From NCBI GenBank assembly GCA_034926225.1, contig JAYFRF010000010.1:112280-176279 (forward strand): DNA of 64,000 bases. Reading direction: 5' to 3'. The translations under genes were made by a program, and so were the position numbers. This stretch comes from JAAZKA01 sp034926225 (GTDB taxonomy: Bacteria; Bacillota; Clostridia; Oscillospirales; QAMX01). Under the pieces are notes generated by a model that saw nothing but the letters and a program-made list of their open reading frames with translations, was not told the origin of the DNA and did not search any database. Numbering within the stretch: the stretch's first letter is position 1; every line of letters begins with the position of its first letter. Shown in pieces: positions 1-8,360 of this stretch.

Positions 1-45
1 TTGTCAAGGGCGTTATGATTGGAAGCTTGAAAGGCTGAGAATACC

Positions 46-2217
46 TTGAAACTGCCGAAACACTCGAAGACCATCCGAAAATATATCCTTTCGTACACGG
101 GAATCGCGTTATTGTCGTGTGCCTTGGTGGGGCTCGTCCTTTTTGCTCTGTCCGCGAGAGAACTTGATCGTGCGTATAGGGAGGCGAGACAGGAAAAGCT
201 CGAGAATGCGGTGGAATTTCTGGATAACAATCTGGAGCTTATGCGTGAGGTAACGTATAAGCTCCAGATGTCATATTATTTTCGTACCGAATACCTGATC
301 CAAAACGGGTACAACCCCGCAGTCACCCTCGAATATCTTACCCGTTTTAAAAGCTATGTACCGCTGTCCGAGGAATACTTCCTCATGTACACGAATTCCG
401 ACAAGGTCTATAAGGTCGCCGATACTTCTGCGACAAATGATTTCTATGTATTTGCCAAACGGGTGCTCGGCGTGGAGAAATATGAAGGCCTCTACGAACG
501 GATCAAGAGCACAACGAAGTTTCAAGTCATCGTACCGGAGGAGGAAGAACGTAAGGCGTCCGGCGATAATTATGCGGCGGGTGAATTCATACTGTTTATG
601 TTCCCTATCAAGTTTTCCGAGCATTACCGTGACAGCGCGGTCTTCGGCTTTGTGGTGCGGCCCCAAAATGTACTGCGGCATATAGAAGGTATCGTCGACG
701 ACGCGGACGGTGAGATTTATATTTACTGCGCAGACAAGCTCGTTGCGTCGACTACCGGAGGAGAGCCGCAGGACGGCCTGAACTATACCATGGTTTCTTC
801 CGCCGATGGGCAGACTACATTGATACTTCTGCCCAGCGAACCCGCCGCTTATATGCGGATGATGAATCTCAATGGCGCGGTGTACTTGTACTTCGCCGCG
901 ATTGTTGCTGTAATGTTCATACTCGCGCTGCTTACCGCGTATCATACCTATCGACCTATCGGCGAACTCGTACAGCGCTATCACCCCAACGCCCTCGCGC
1001 AAGGCGATGAGCTTACCACGTTATCCAGAATGATCGAGGAAATCTTCGAAGAAAAACGCGTATCCACCGATCGTCTGCGCTCCGAAATGGAGCTTCTCGC
1101 TAAACAACGGATCGCTATCCGCCGGCAGATCGTACAGCTTCTTATCTGCGGCCAGTTCGACGCACGCATCCGTGAGAACCTGCAATATCTGGATTTCCCT
1201 ACGGAAGACTGCGTCTACGCTGTTTTAGTCGCCTGTGCGGCTTCCGGCATGCCAATTGACGCGGAACCTCTGATCTCCGCAATGGAAGAACTTTCCGATG
1301 AGACCCTCGGTGTTTATGGCGTGGCTTTCGCAGGAGGGGAATGCGTGGCGTTCCTTTGTATCTCCAAAGAAGCCGAAGGGGTATCCGAGGTTAAAGAGCT
1401 TGCCGAAGCCGTTGCGGTTGAAATGGGTATACATTTGCGCTGCGGTCTCGGACTTATCGGCGATACCCTATCCAGAATCCCAATTTCCTTCCTCGACGCA
1501 CTGTCCCGGATAAGAGGAGAGCAGCCAAGTGACGCAAATCCTGCCCGTGGAACCGATATGCAGGTCAAGAGGTTGTCCTACGAATTGGAAAACGGCAACC
1601 AGGAACAAGCGGAACGCTGCCTCACCCAAATTTTGGCCAAGGCAGCGGAAACCGCTCAGCCCTTTTCCAAAATGTGTATCTTTTCTGATGTGATACACGT
1701 ACTCATGCGTATTGCGTATAAGTATGAACTGAACTTCGGCGACGAAAAGCTCAATATCGTCGCGATCATGCAGGATACCGACAGCTTCCGCACGCTGGCA
1801 CTGGAACTGATCGATCAAATCTGCAAAAAAGTCGAGCATGTGGATTCCACAAAGAACGCCGCGCTTTGCGATGCTTTGCTTGAATACATACGAGCGAATG
1901 TAGCGGATTACGATATGAATCCGGAAACGCTTGCGCATCAGTTCTCCCTCCCGGAAAAGAATATTACCCGCATCATCCGCGAAGCCACGGGACTTTCCTA
2001 TAAAGAATATCTAAACGAAGCCCGCGTGGCACGCGCGTGTGAGCTGCTGATTATGGAAGACAAGAGCGTTGCCGAAACCTGCGCACTTGTAGGTCTTTCC
2101 GAGGTCTCCTATTTCATCCGCGTCTTTAAAAAGATCACGGGGGAAACCCCTGCAAACTATAAGCGCCGTGCCGCCCCGGAAGGCCGATCGGCTGATGAGG
2201 GCGAGGGCGTACTATAA
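46..2217 (+). CDS. Membrane-anchored AraC-family transcriptional regulator
   Basis: A 723-residue protein. A transmembrane helix at about residues 13-35 is followed by an extracytoplasmic sensor region of about 240 residues, a second helix (about 275-300, with AAIVAVMFILALL), a cytoplasmic linker, and a C-terminal AraC-type double helix-turn-helix from about residue 606 to 712 (GLSEVSYFIRVFKKITGETP matches the second HTH). This layout is typical of Firmicute membrane-bound AraC regulators that sense a ligand outside the cell and control a nearby catabolic gene. The start is a TTG at 46. No strong Shine-Dalgarno is visible and the promoter probably lies left of the window. The DUF4838 gene follows after 11 nt and is its likely target, though this is inferred from position only. 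Confidence 0.85.
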   Translation: MKLPKHSKTIRKYILSYTGIALLSCALVGLVLFALSARELDRAYREARQEKLENAVEFLDNNLELMREVTYKLQMSYYFRTEYLIQNGYNPAVTLEYLTRFKSYVPLSEEYFLMYTNSDKVYKVADTSATNDFYVFAKRVLGVEKYEGLYERIKSTTKFQVIVPEEEERKASGDNYAAGEFILFMFPIKFSEHYRDSAVFGFVVRPQNVLRHIEGIVDDADGEIYIYCADKLVASTTGGEPQDGLNYTMVSSADGQTTLILLPSEPAAYMRMMNLNGAVYLYFAAIVAVMFILALLTAYHTYRPIGELVQRYHPNALAQGDELTTLSRMIEEIFEEKRVSTDRLRSEMELLAKQRIAIRRQIVQLLICGQFDARIRENLQYLDFPTEDCVYAVLVACAASGMPIDAEPLISAMEELSDETLGVYGVAFAGGECVAFLCISKEAEGVSEVKELAEAVAVEMGIHLRCGLGLIGDTLSRIPISFLDALSRIRGEQPSDANPARGTDMQVKRLSYELENGNQEQAERCLTQILAKAAETAQPFSKMCIFSDVIHVLMRIAYKYELNFGDEKLNIVAIMQDTDSFRTLALELIDQICKKVEHVDSTKNAALCDALLEYIRANVADYDMNPETLAHQFSLPEKNITRIIREATGLSYKEYLNEARVARACELLIMEDKSVAETCALVGLSEVSYFIRVFKKITGETPANYKRRAAPEGRSADEGEGVL

Positions 2218-2228
2218 GGAGAGTCCGT

Positions 2229-4526
2229 ATGGAATACCGGATTATCATTCCCGCCGCGCCGTCTAAGGTCGAACGGAATGCGGCCGAAGAACTGCAAACC
2301 TACCTGAATCAGGCGTATCAGGACTCGTTCGTTATCGAGAAGGAAGGCTCCGGCAATGGGTTGATCTACATCGGCTATACCGATTTTGCCGCAAAAGCCG
2401 GTATCGCGGCGCATGGCGGCAGAAACTCGCTTGGCTGCGTCGAAGCCTGGGTCATTCGTGCGGTGGACGGCGCGCTGGTGCTCACCGGCGGTCGCAAAAA
2501 CACCGACCGCGGCATCCTCTATGCCGTCGAGCATTACCTCGAGGACGTCGTCGGCGTCCGCTTCTGGAACGCGCTTGAGGAATTTGTCCCGCAAAACGGC
2601 CCGTTTTCCATCGATCCTACGCTCTCCCTCTCCGGCGAGCCGGAAGCTATGATGCGTCTGCCCATCGCCTGCTCGTACATCGGCGACGACATGCGCTTCT
2701 GCGTTCGGCGCCGATCTAATCAGCTTCAAATCCCCGACGAATGGGGCGGCGGCGTAACCTGCTCCCCCCGCGGCGGCTGCCATACCGTGAATCAGATCCT
2801 CAAGCCCGACGACCTTTATGAGCTGCATCCCACATGGTTTGCCTGGAACGAAAAGGAGCAGCGCCATCTTCCCTACGGACAGTACTGTCTGAACAACGAG
2901 GAATTCCTTCAGGCATTCGAAAAAGCCTTCCTTGACGATATCGCCCGTATCTACGCCGACTTCGACGCGCGCGGCGAGTCTCGCCCGCATCACTTCCATA
3001 TTTCAATGAACGATACGCCCTTTGACTGCGAATGTCCCGTCTGCCGGGAGCGCGTCCGCAAGTCCGGCGGAACCGGCAATGTCCTCCGCTTCGTCAACCG
3101 CATGGCGCGCGCCGCCGCGAAGGTCTACCCGGATATACTCGTCGAAACGCTGGTATACTGGACTTACATGGAACTGCCGTTCGACGATACCGTACCGGAA
3201 AAGAACGTCATCGTTCGGCTTGCCGACCTGGAGATCGATATTCTGCATGGACTCGACCATCCGAACAACACCCATATGCTCGAAGTACTCGAGGGTTGGT
3301 CGAGGCTCTGCGCGACAAACGGCAACCCCTTATGCATTTGGGACTACAACATCAATGTGCGTATCTCCACCATCGTCCCAAACACCTTCCGTCTCGGTGA
3401 AATGTTCCGCACTTACTCGAAAAACAACGTGCAGGGCTACTTCGTCGAACACGAGGAACCGCTGCTTTCCGATTTTTGGTGCCTGAAGAACTGGGTGCTG
3501 TCTCATCTGGCGGAAGACCCGTACGCCGACGACCGCAAGCTGATCTACGACTTTATGGACGGCTACTATGGTGCGGCGTCTCCGGCGCTGACAAAATACC
3601 TCGATCTCGCATCCGATATTTGCGCAAAATCTCCCCTGCGCATGCGCTGCGTCGAAAATTTCAGCAAAGCCGATTTCGTACCTTACGAGCTGATCGTCGA
3701 AGGTAACCGCTTATTTGAGGAAGCCGCCGCCGCCGTTTTATACGACGAGGACTTCTCCCGCCGCGTGCGGCAGGCACGCGCCAGCCTCGATGTGACGATC
3801 CTCATCCGCTACGACAGTCTGCTCTATATGGCCCGTCAGCGCGGGGAGACCTTCCCCATTGCCCGCGAGGTTGCCGCGCTCCGCTACGCCCTGACAACCG
3901 CTGAGACGATCCTGCAGACCGAACCCTACCGCATGGAGCATAACATCCGCTCCCACCCGTATTGGGAAGGCGGCGTACCGCTCCTTTGGTGGCAGACTCC
4001 GTACGAGCCTCACCCGCTGCCCGCGTGCTTTGAGGGCCGTGAGGTGCTGGAAGTTCCCCTCTACGATTACGTGACCCAGGAAGCGCGCGGCCTTGGCATC
4101 GTCTATGACCGCGATCCGCAGTCCGTAACCGGCTTTACCGCCCGCTGCCAGCTCGACCGTATGCCGGATTTCGTCCGCGATCAGTATAGTATTAAACCCG
4201 CGGGCGTCCCCAGCGGCACCTTTGCCTTCCGGCTCCGCCACAACGGCAAGAGTACGGAAAAACCCCTGACCTCCGAAGAGCTTGTGTTAAACGAGTACCA
4301 CCTCTACAAGGTCTTTGATATTGACGGTCTGACTGAAGACTCCAACACCCTTTTGACGCTCGCAAAGTACCTGTTTGCACCGCATATCTCCGGCCTTGCC
4401 AAGGTGTTCCCGCATGAGAACGTCACCGTCTGGCTGTCGCTGAAGGCGACCGGCGCGGCCTACGGCGGCAATGCGGAAGAGATCGACGCGCTGTGGATTG
4501 ATCGGATGTTTGTGGAAGCGAGATAA
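2229..4526 (+). CDS. DUF4838 domain protein, putative carbohydrate-active enzyme
   Basis: A 765-residue protein with no signal peptide. The N-terminal ~110 residues (ERNAAEELQTYLNQ, and ILYAVEHYLEDVVGVRFW around residue 100) resemble the small alpha/beta domain that precedes the catalytic barrel in GH20, GH67 and DUF4838 proteins. The central ~300 residues match the DUF4838 pattern (FHISMNDTPFDCECPVCRE near residue 260, then LVYWTYMELP). The C-terminal ~200 residues look like a beta-rich accessory domain. DUF4838 proteins are usually found in polysaccharide-utilisation settings but their reaction is poorly defined. AAGGAGAG precedes the ATG by 6-7 nt. It is cotranscribed with the membrane AraC regulator and followed by an intrinsic terminator. 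Lack of a secretion signal suggests an intracellular oligosaccharide substrate. Confidence 0.75.
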   Translation: MEYRIIIPAAPSKVERNAAEELQTYLNQAYQDSFVIEKEGSGNGLIYIGYTDFAAKAGIAAHGGRNSLGCVEAWVIRAVDGALVLTGGRKNTDRGILYAVEHYLEDVVGVRFWNALEEFVPQNGPFSIDPTLSLSGEPEAMMRLPIACSYIGDDMRFCVRRRSNQLQIPDEWGGGVTCSPRGGCHTVNQILKPDDLYELHPTWFAWNEKEQRHLPYGQYCLNNEEFLQAFEKAFLDDIARIYADFDARGESRPHHFHISMNDTPFDCECPVCRERVRKSGGTGNVLRFVNRMARAAAKVYPDILVETLVYWTYMELPFDDTVPEKNVIVRLADLEIDILHGLDHPNNTHMLEVLEGWSRLCATNGNPLCIWDYNINVRISTIVPNTFRLGEMFRTYSKNNVQGYFVEHEEPLLSDFWCLKNWVLSHLAEDPYADDRKLIYDFMDGYYGAASPALTKYLDLASDICAKSPLRMRCVENFSKADFVPYELIVEGNRLFEEAAAAVLYDEDFSRRVRQARASLDVTILIRYDSLLYMARQRGETFPIAREVAALRYALTTAETILQTEPYRMEHNIRSHPYWEGGVPLLWWQTPYEPHPLPACFEGREVLEVPLYDYVTQEARGLGIVYDRDPQSVTGFTARCQLDRMPDFVRDQYSIKPAGVPSGTFAFRLRHNGKSTEKPLTSEELVLNEYHLYKVFDIDGLTEDSNTLLTLAKYLFAPHISGLAKVFPHENVTVWLSLKATGAAYGGNAEEIDALWIDRMFVEAR

Positions 4527-4540
4527 TACGTTTTTTTGAG

Positions 4541-4577
4541 AATAGCGGTGAAATCGTAAGACGGTTTTGCCGCTATT
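4541..4577 (+). terminator. Intrinsic terminator after the DUF4838 gene
   Basis: Arms AATAGCGG and CCGCTATT with further inner pairing (AAATCGT against ACGGTTT, one G-U), followed by TTCTTTTC. It lies 14 nt after the stop codon and separates this unit from rpsF. Confidence 0.7.
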
Positions 4578-4632
4578 TCTTTTCAAAAGGATGTAAATTC
4601 AGCAAAAAAGCGATGAAAAGAAGAAAAAATGC

Positions 4633-4660
4633 TTGACAAACAGGAAAAATCCTGTATAAT
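4633..4660 (+). promoter_or_regulatory. Sigma-A type promoter for rpsF-ssb-rpsR
   Basis: TTGACA at 4633-4638 and TATAAT at 4655-4660 with a 16-nt spacer; both hexamers match consensus exactly. The ATG of rpsF is 86 nt downstream, leaving room for a structured leader. Confidence 0.85.
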
Positions 4661-4667
4661 ATAAAGG

Positions 4668-4740
4668 TCATGGTTTGTGCGCGTCAAGCCATATCCTTGC
4701 TCCCGGTATATTTCCGGGGGCCTCATGTCCATAAGGAGGT
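4668..4740 (+). promoter_or_regulatory. Structured 5' leader of rpsF, possible S6:S18 autoregulatory RNA
   Basis: Two stem-loops lie between the promoter and rpsF: TGGTTTG (4671-4677) with CAAGCCA (4685-4691), and CCCGG (4702-4706) with CCGGG (4714-4718). The AAGGAGGTG Shine-Dalgarno follows at 4734. Many bacterial rpsF operons carry a leader bound by the S6-S18 heterodimer for feedback control. The position and the CCG-containing second hairpin suggest such an element, but I did not verify its conserved core. Confidence 0.5.
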
Positions 4741-4746
4741 GTAATC

Positions 4747-5043
4747 ATGGAGAAGAAAAACGCGAATTACGAGACTATTTTCATCGTCAACGCTGAGTTG
4801 TCCGACGAGGTGCGCGATGGGATCGTTACGAAGTTTAAGACCCTGATCGGGGAAAACGCCGAGATCACGAAGATCGATGAGTGGGGCAAACGCCGTATGG
4901 CTTATGCCATCAACGACATGCATGAAGGCTATTATGTCTTCGTTTCGTTCGTCGCGCCCCAGGCTTTCCCGGCCGAACTCGACCGTGTCTATAAGATCAC
5001 GGACGGCATTCTGCGTTCGTTGATCGTTAACATCGACGAATAA
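4747..5043 (+). CDS. rpsF: 30S ribosomal protein S6
   Basis: A 98-residue protein with the S6 pattern: an N-terminal YETIFIV strand, EWGKRRMAYAI in the middle and a C-terminal YKITDGILRSLIV strand. S6 binds the 16S rRNA central domain together with S18 on the platform of the small subunit. Length is normal. The start is fixed by AAGGAGGTG 5 nt upstream. It is the first gene of the rpsF-ssb-rpsR operon, an order conserved in Firmicutes. Confidence 0.97.
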   Translation: MEKKNANYETIFIVNAELSDEVRDGIVTKFKTLIGENAEITKIDEWGKRRMAYAINDMHEGYYVFVSFVAPQAFPAELDRVYKITDGILRSLIVNIDE

Positions 5044-5058
5044 GGAGTGTGACACGCG

Positions 5059-5595
5059 ATGCTGAATCGAATCGTCATTATGGGGCGTCTTACCAAAGAC
5101 CCCGAGCTGCGCTTCACTTCCGCCAATATCCCGGTTTGCACCATAACCGTCGCGGTTGACCGCGATTTCACGCGTGCGGGGGAGCAGAAGGAATGTGACT
5201 TCATTGATGTTGTGGCTTGGCGTCAAACCGGTGAGTTTATTTCGAAGTATTTCCAAAAAGGCCGTTTGATCTATGTGGACGGCCGCTTACAGAGCCGTAA
5301 ATGGCGTGATAAAAACGACCAGCCCCGTGTCAGCTTTGAAATCGTAGCCGACAACGTCGGCTTCTGCGGCGATAAATCTGCCGAGCGTCGCGATGATACG
5401 CGTTATTCCGATGCGCCGGCCGACCGTTACGGGGACCCGCCCGCGCCCCGCTACACAGACCCGCCCAGATACAGCGAGCAGCCTAAGTTCAACTCTATGG
5501 CGCCCGCCGCTGCTCCCGCTGCGGCTTCTCCGCTCCCCGGTGTCTCGGATTTCTCCGAGCTTGAGGACGAGACCGATGATAAGGTGCCTTTCTAA
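5059..5595 (+). CDS. ssb: Single-stranded DNA-binding protein
   Basis: A 178-residue protein. Residues 1-105 form the OB fold (MLNRIVIMGRLTKDPELR at the start, FIDVVAWRQTGEF mid-domain). A proline- and tyrosine-rich flexible linker follows, then the acidic C-terminal tip ending DDKVPF, which in SSBs binds replication and repair partners. It coats single-stranded DNA at replication forks. It lies 15 nt after rpsF with AAGGAG before the ATG. Placement between rpsF and rpsR is the standard Firmicute arrangement. Confidence 0.96.
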   Translation: MLNRIVIMGRLTKDPELRFTSANIPVCTITVAVDRDFTRAGEQKECDFIDVVAWRQTGEFISKYFQKGRLIYVDGRLQSRKWRDKNDQPRVSFEIVADNVGFCGDKSAERRDDTRYSDAPADRYGDPPAPRYTDPPRYSEQPKFNSMAPAAAPAAASPLPGVSDFSELEDETDDKVPF

Positions 5596-5620
5596 AATTC
5601 TATAAAGGGAGGTTTTTTGC

Positions 5621-5908
5621 ATGGATACCAATCAGACTCGTGAACCGCGCGCCGAGCGTCCCAGCCGTGACGATCATGCCGCCGGTGGTATGCGTCCCCG
5701 TAAGCGCCGCAAGGTTTGCGCTTTCTGCGCCGATAAAATCGAGCATGTCGATTATAAGGATGTTCCAAGACTTCGCCGCCACATGTCCGAGCGCGGCAAG
5801 ATCCTGCCCTGCCGTATGACCGGCACCTGCGCGAAGCATCAGCGCCAGCTGACTGTCGCGATTAAGCGCGCCCGTCATATCGCGCTACTGCCCTACGTCG
5901 CGGAATAA
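5621..5908 (+). CDS. rpsR: 30S ribosomal protein S18
   Basis: A 95-residue protein. The first ~35 residues are a charged, Arg-rich extension. The rest is the S18 core with KVCAFCADK and, further on, LPCRMTGTCAKHQRQL. The CxxC plus CxxxxxC set indicates a zinc-binding (C+) S18, unlike the C-minus forms that replace it under zinc limitation. It pairs with S6 in the 30S platform. AAAGGGAGG precedes the ATG, and the gene is last in its operon, closed by a strong terminator. Confidence 0.96.
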   Translation: MDTNQTREPRAERPSRDDHAAGGMRPRKRRKVCAFCADKIEHVDYKDVPRLRRHMSERGKILPCRMTGTCAKHQRQLTVAIKRARHIALLPYVAE

Positions 5909-5925
5909 GTCCTTCATATTGTAAT

Positions 5926-5964
5926 AAAAAGAGCCGCGAAGTACCATACTTCGCGGCTCTTTTT
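5926..5964. terminator. Bidirectional terminator between rpsR and the aminomutase gene
   Basis: An 18-bp perfect inverted repeat (5926-5943 and 5947-5964) with A-run and T-run ends, so it can terminate both the rpsR transcript and the convergent minus-strand transcript ending at 5975. Confidence 0.9.
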
Positions 5965-5974
5965 ATAGTTTATT

Positions 5975-7078
5975 TTAATGCTTTGGCTGCGGATACCGGT
6001 AAATCTCGCCTTGAAAGTTCTCCATGACGACCTCCCGGTCATCCTTTGACAGTACATACGGATACCCGATCGGTATTTTCCCGCCGCCATGCGGCGCGTC
6101 GATTACGTAACGCGGCAGCGCAAAGCCGGATATATTTCCCTGCAGCTTGTGCATGATATCGATTCCCGTATCCACGGACGTCCGGAAGTGGCTGATGCCC
6201 TGGCTTAAATCGCATTGATAGAGATAGTACGGCCGTACACGCATGTGCGTCAGCTTATACAGCAGATCCTTCATTGTTTCCGCATCGTCGTTGATGCCGC
6301 GCAGCAGGACGCTCTGATTGCCGAGCGGTATCCCGGCATCCACAAGCGCCGCACAGGTGCGTTCCGCGTCCGGCGTGACCTCGCGTGGATGGTTGAAATG
6401 CGTATTGATCCAGATCGGATGGTACTTTTTGAGCATTGCACACAGCTCCGGCGTAATTCGCATCGGCATGACTACCGGCACACGCGTACCGATACGGATG
6501 ATATCCACGTGCGGTATCGTACGCAGCCCGGAAATGATATGCTCCAGCCGTTCGTCGCTCATCGTCAACGGGTCGCCGCCGGAGATGAGCACGTCGCGTA
6601 CCTCCGTATGCGCACGGATGTAGTCGAGCGCTGCACGGAAGGATTTCTCGGTGATCATTTTATCCTCTTCGCCTACCGCACGCCGCCGTGTACAGTGCCG
6701 GCAGTACATCGAACATTTCATCGTGACTAAAAACAGTACACGATCGGGGTACCGATGCACAATGTACGGCACAGGGCTCGAGCTTTCCTCATTCAGCGGG
6801 TCCGCCAGATCGTCCTCGCACGGACAAGTCTCCGCGGCTGTCGGCACCGCCTGCATACGAATGGGGTCATGCGGATCGGTCGGGTCAATCAGCGATGCAT
6901 AATACGGGGTGATCGCCATACGGAAGCGCGCGAGACATGCGTTGATGTCGGACTTCTCCGTATCAGACAACGGCAATATCTTTGACAGCGCATCTACGGT
7001 GGTAATCCGGTTTTTGAACTGCCATGTCCAGTCGTTCCAACCCGGGTATCGTTTGGCATAATCGGCGGCGCGTATCAT
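5975..7078 (-). CDS. KamA-family radical SAM aminomutase (lysine 2,3-aminomutase type)
   Basis: A 367-residue enzyme. The radical SAM cluster motif is CSMYCRHC (C122, C126, C129). The C-terminal YVIDAPHGGGK carries the PLP lysine (K334). Residues D290 (YQCDLS) and D327 (VIDAP) sit at the spacing of Asp293 and Asp330 of the clostridial lysine enzyme, which bind the substrate side-chain amine. Glutamate aminomutases replace these two, so L-lysine to beta-lysine is the better prediction. At 367 residues it is shorter than the ~416-residue classic lysine enzyme and close in size to EpmB. The ATG at 7078 overlaps the upstream stop as ATGA, so I prefer it to the start 7 codons earlier. It forms an operon with an ATP-grasp ligase. 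No epmA, efp or ablB-like acetyltransferase is adjacent. Confidence 0.85.
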   Translation of the reverse strand: MIRAADYAKRYPGWNDWTWQFKNRITTVDALSKILPLSDTEKSDINACLARFRMAITPYYASLIDPTDPHDPIRMQAVPTAAETCPCEDDLADPLNEESSSPVPYIVHRYPDRVLFLVTMKCSMYCRHCTRRRAVGEEDKMITEKSFRAALDYIRAHTEVRDVLISGGDPLTMSDERLEHIISGLRTIPHVDIIRIGTRVPVVMPMRITPELCAMLKKYHPIWINTHFNHPREVTPDAERTCAALVDAGIPLGNQSVLLRGINDDAETMKDLLYKLTHMRVRPYYLYQCDLSQGISHFRTSVDTGIDIMHKLQGNISGFALPRYVIDAPHGGGKIPIGYPYVLSKDDREVVMENFQGEIYRYPQPKH

Positions 7079-8148
7079 TTGCGATCGCCTCGCTCCCAAA
7101 GAGCAACACCGCAGCGTTCGGCGGCGGCACGGAGAATGGCGGCGATCAGGTCATTGTAGGAAACGCCGCAGAACTCGGCAAGCATCGGATAATCGCTGTA
7201 GCCGGGCGCAAGCCCGGGCAGGGGATTGATCTCGATAAAGTAAACCTTCCCCTCCGGTGACAGCCGGAAGTCCACGCGCGCAAAGTCACGGCACCCGAGC
7301 GCATCGCAGACAATGCCCGCATATTTACGCATCACGGCGTCCGTCTCGGCATCGAGGCGCGCGGGGCACTCGTAGCGGATAAAATGGGTATAATTCTGCT
7401 TGACGTTATAACTATAAACATGAAACGACCCTTGGGTCGCTTTTTGATAGATAATTTCCATCGGCGCAAAGACCCGGCGCGATTTGCCGTTGCCAAGGAC
7501 ACCTACGGTAAATTCACGGCCTTCGATATACTCCTCGGCGAGCATATCCTGATCGTAGAGCGCCGTATATTCGTTGACCAAACGCCGCAGCGCGTCGGGC
7601 GTCTCCACGACGCTGACATCCGATACGCCCTTGCTGGAGCCTTCCGCGTTTGGCTTCACGATCACCGGGAAACGCAGTCCATGCGTCGCGCGGGAGCCGT
7701 CTTTCGTGTAAACGACACTCCGCGGCGTGGGCACACGATATGTTCCCACAAGCCGCTTTGTCAGCGCCTTATCCAGCGCCACCGAAAGCGTTGTCTCATC
7801 CGAGCCGGTAAACGGTATCCCCAGCATATTGCACACGGCGGGGACCTCCGCTTCCCGTCCACGTCCGCGCAGCCCTTCGGCAATGTTGAATACCATATCC
7901 ACCGGGTTCTCTTGCAGCCGGTTGACCATTGCCGCTTCCGCTTCCACAAGGGTCACTTCACAGCCGACGGTCTGCAGCGCTTTTTCAATGGAGTAGACCG
8001 TATCCATATGGTCATACTCCGCTTCGGCATCCGCCGTTTTCCCGGCAATGCCCTTTTTCAGATTGAAGGTTATCGCGATTTTTGGTTTCCTCCCGAGCGG
8101 AACCTCGGAGTCACGCTCCTCCATGCAAGCATCACATCTCTTTCCCAT
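7075..8148 (-). CDS. ATP-grasp ligase related to D-alanine--D-alanine ligase
   Basis: A 357-residue ATP-grasp protein: an N-terminal domain with VFNIAEGLRGRGREAEVPA, a central FPVIVKPNAEGSSKGV nucleotide-binding stretch, and a C-terminal DFARVDFRLSPEGKVYFIEINPLPGL holding the Mg-ATP ligands. These match the Ddl superfamily, which joins a carboxylate to an amine via an acyl phosphate. GRGREAEVPA differs from the usual Ddl GxxGEDGxxQ, so the substrate is probably not simply D-Ala. Translational coupling to an aminomutase suggests a beta-amino acid. The start is uncertain: the ATG at 8148 has no good Shine-Dalgarno, and the ATG at 8124 (MEERDSEV) is an alternative. Promoter 8198-8226. Confidence 0.75.
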   Translation of the reverse strand: MGKRCDACMEERDSEVPLGRKPKIAITFNLKKGIAGKTADAEAEYDHMDTVYSIEKALQTVGCEVTLVEAEAAMVNRLQENPVDMVFNIAEGLRGRGREAEVPAVCNMLGIPFTGSDETTLSVALDKALTKRLVGTYRVPTPRSVVYTKDGSRATHGLRFPVIVKPNAEGSSKGVSDVSVVETPDALRRLVNEYTALYDQDMLAEEYIEGREFTVGVLGNGKSRRVFAPMEIIYQKATQGSFHVYSYNVKQNYTHFIRYECPARLDAETDAVMRKYAGIVCDALGCRDFARVDFRLSPEGKVYFIEINPLPGLAPGYSDYPMLAEFCGVSYNDLIAAILRAAAERCGVALWERGDRK

Positions 8149-8163
8149 TTATATGATTATATG

Positions 8164-8189
8164 ACCAACAGGGATAGATCCCTTTTGGT
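8164..8189. repeat. Imperfect inverted repeat in the leader of the ATP-grasp/aminomutase operon
   Basis: Arms ACCAACAGGGA (8164-8174) and TCCCTTTTGGT (8179-8189) pair with one mismatch around a 4-nt centre. It lies just downstream of the predicted start of transcription and has no T-run on the minus strand, so it is more like an operator or a mRNA-stabilising hairpin than a terminator. Confidence 0.45.
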
Positions 8190-8197
8190 ATTACCAC

Positions 8198-8226
8198 GTT
8201 ATACAACAAAAGAGTGCCTGTGTCAA
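8198..8226 (-). promoter_or_regulatory. Promoter for the ATP-grasp/aminomutase operon
   Basis: On the minus strand, TTGACA at 8226-8221 and TATAAC at 8203-8198 with a 17-nt spacer. Confidence 0.7.
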
Positions 8227-8360
8227 GATACTGCTTCCTGATTATTCAACAAAAACACACGGAGAAGAAACAGCACTATTTGTGCAATACATTAAAATAT
8301 ATTTCCGTCCGAATTGGGCATATAATAATCATTAATAAATATCCTGACGGGGGTGCCTGA

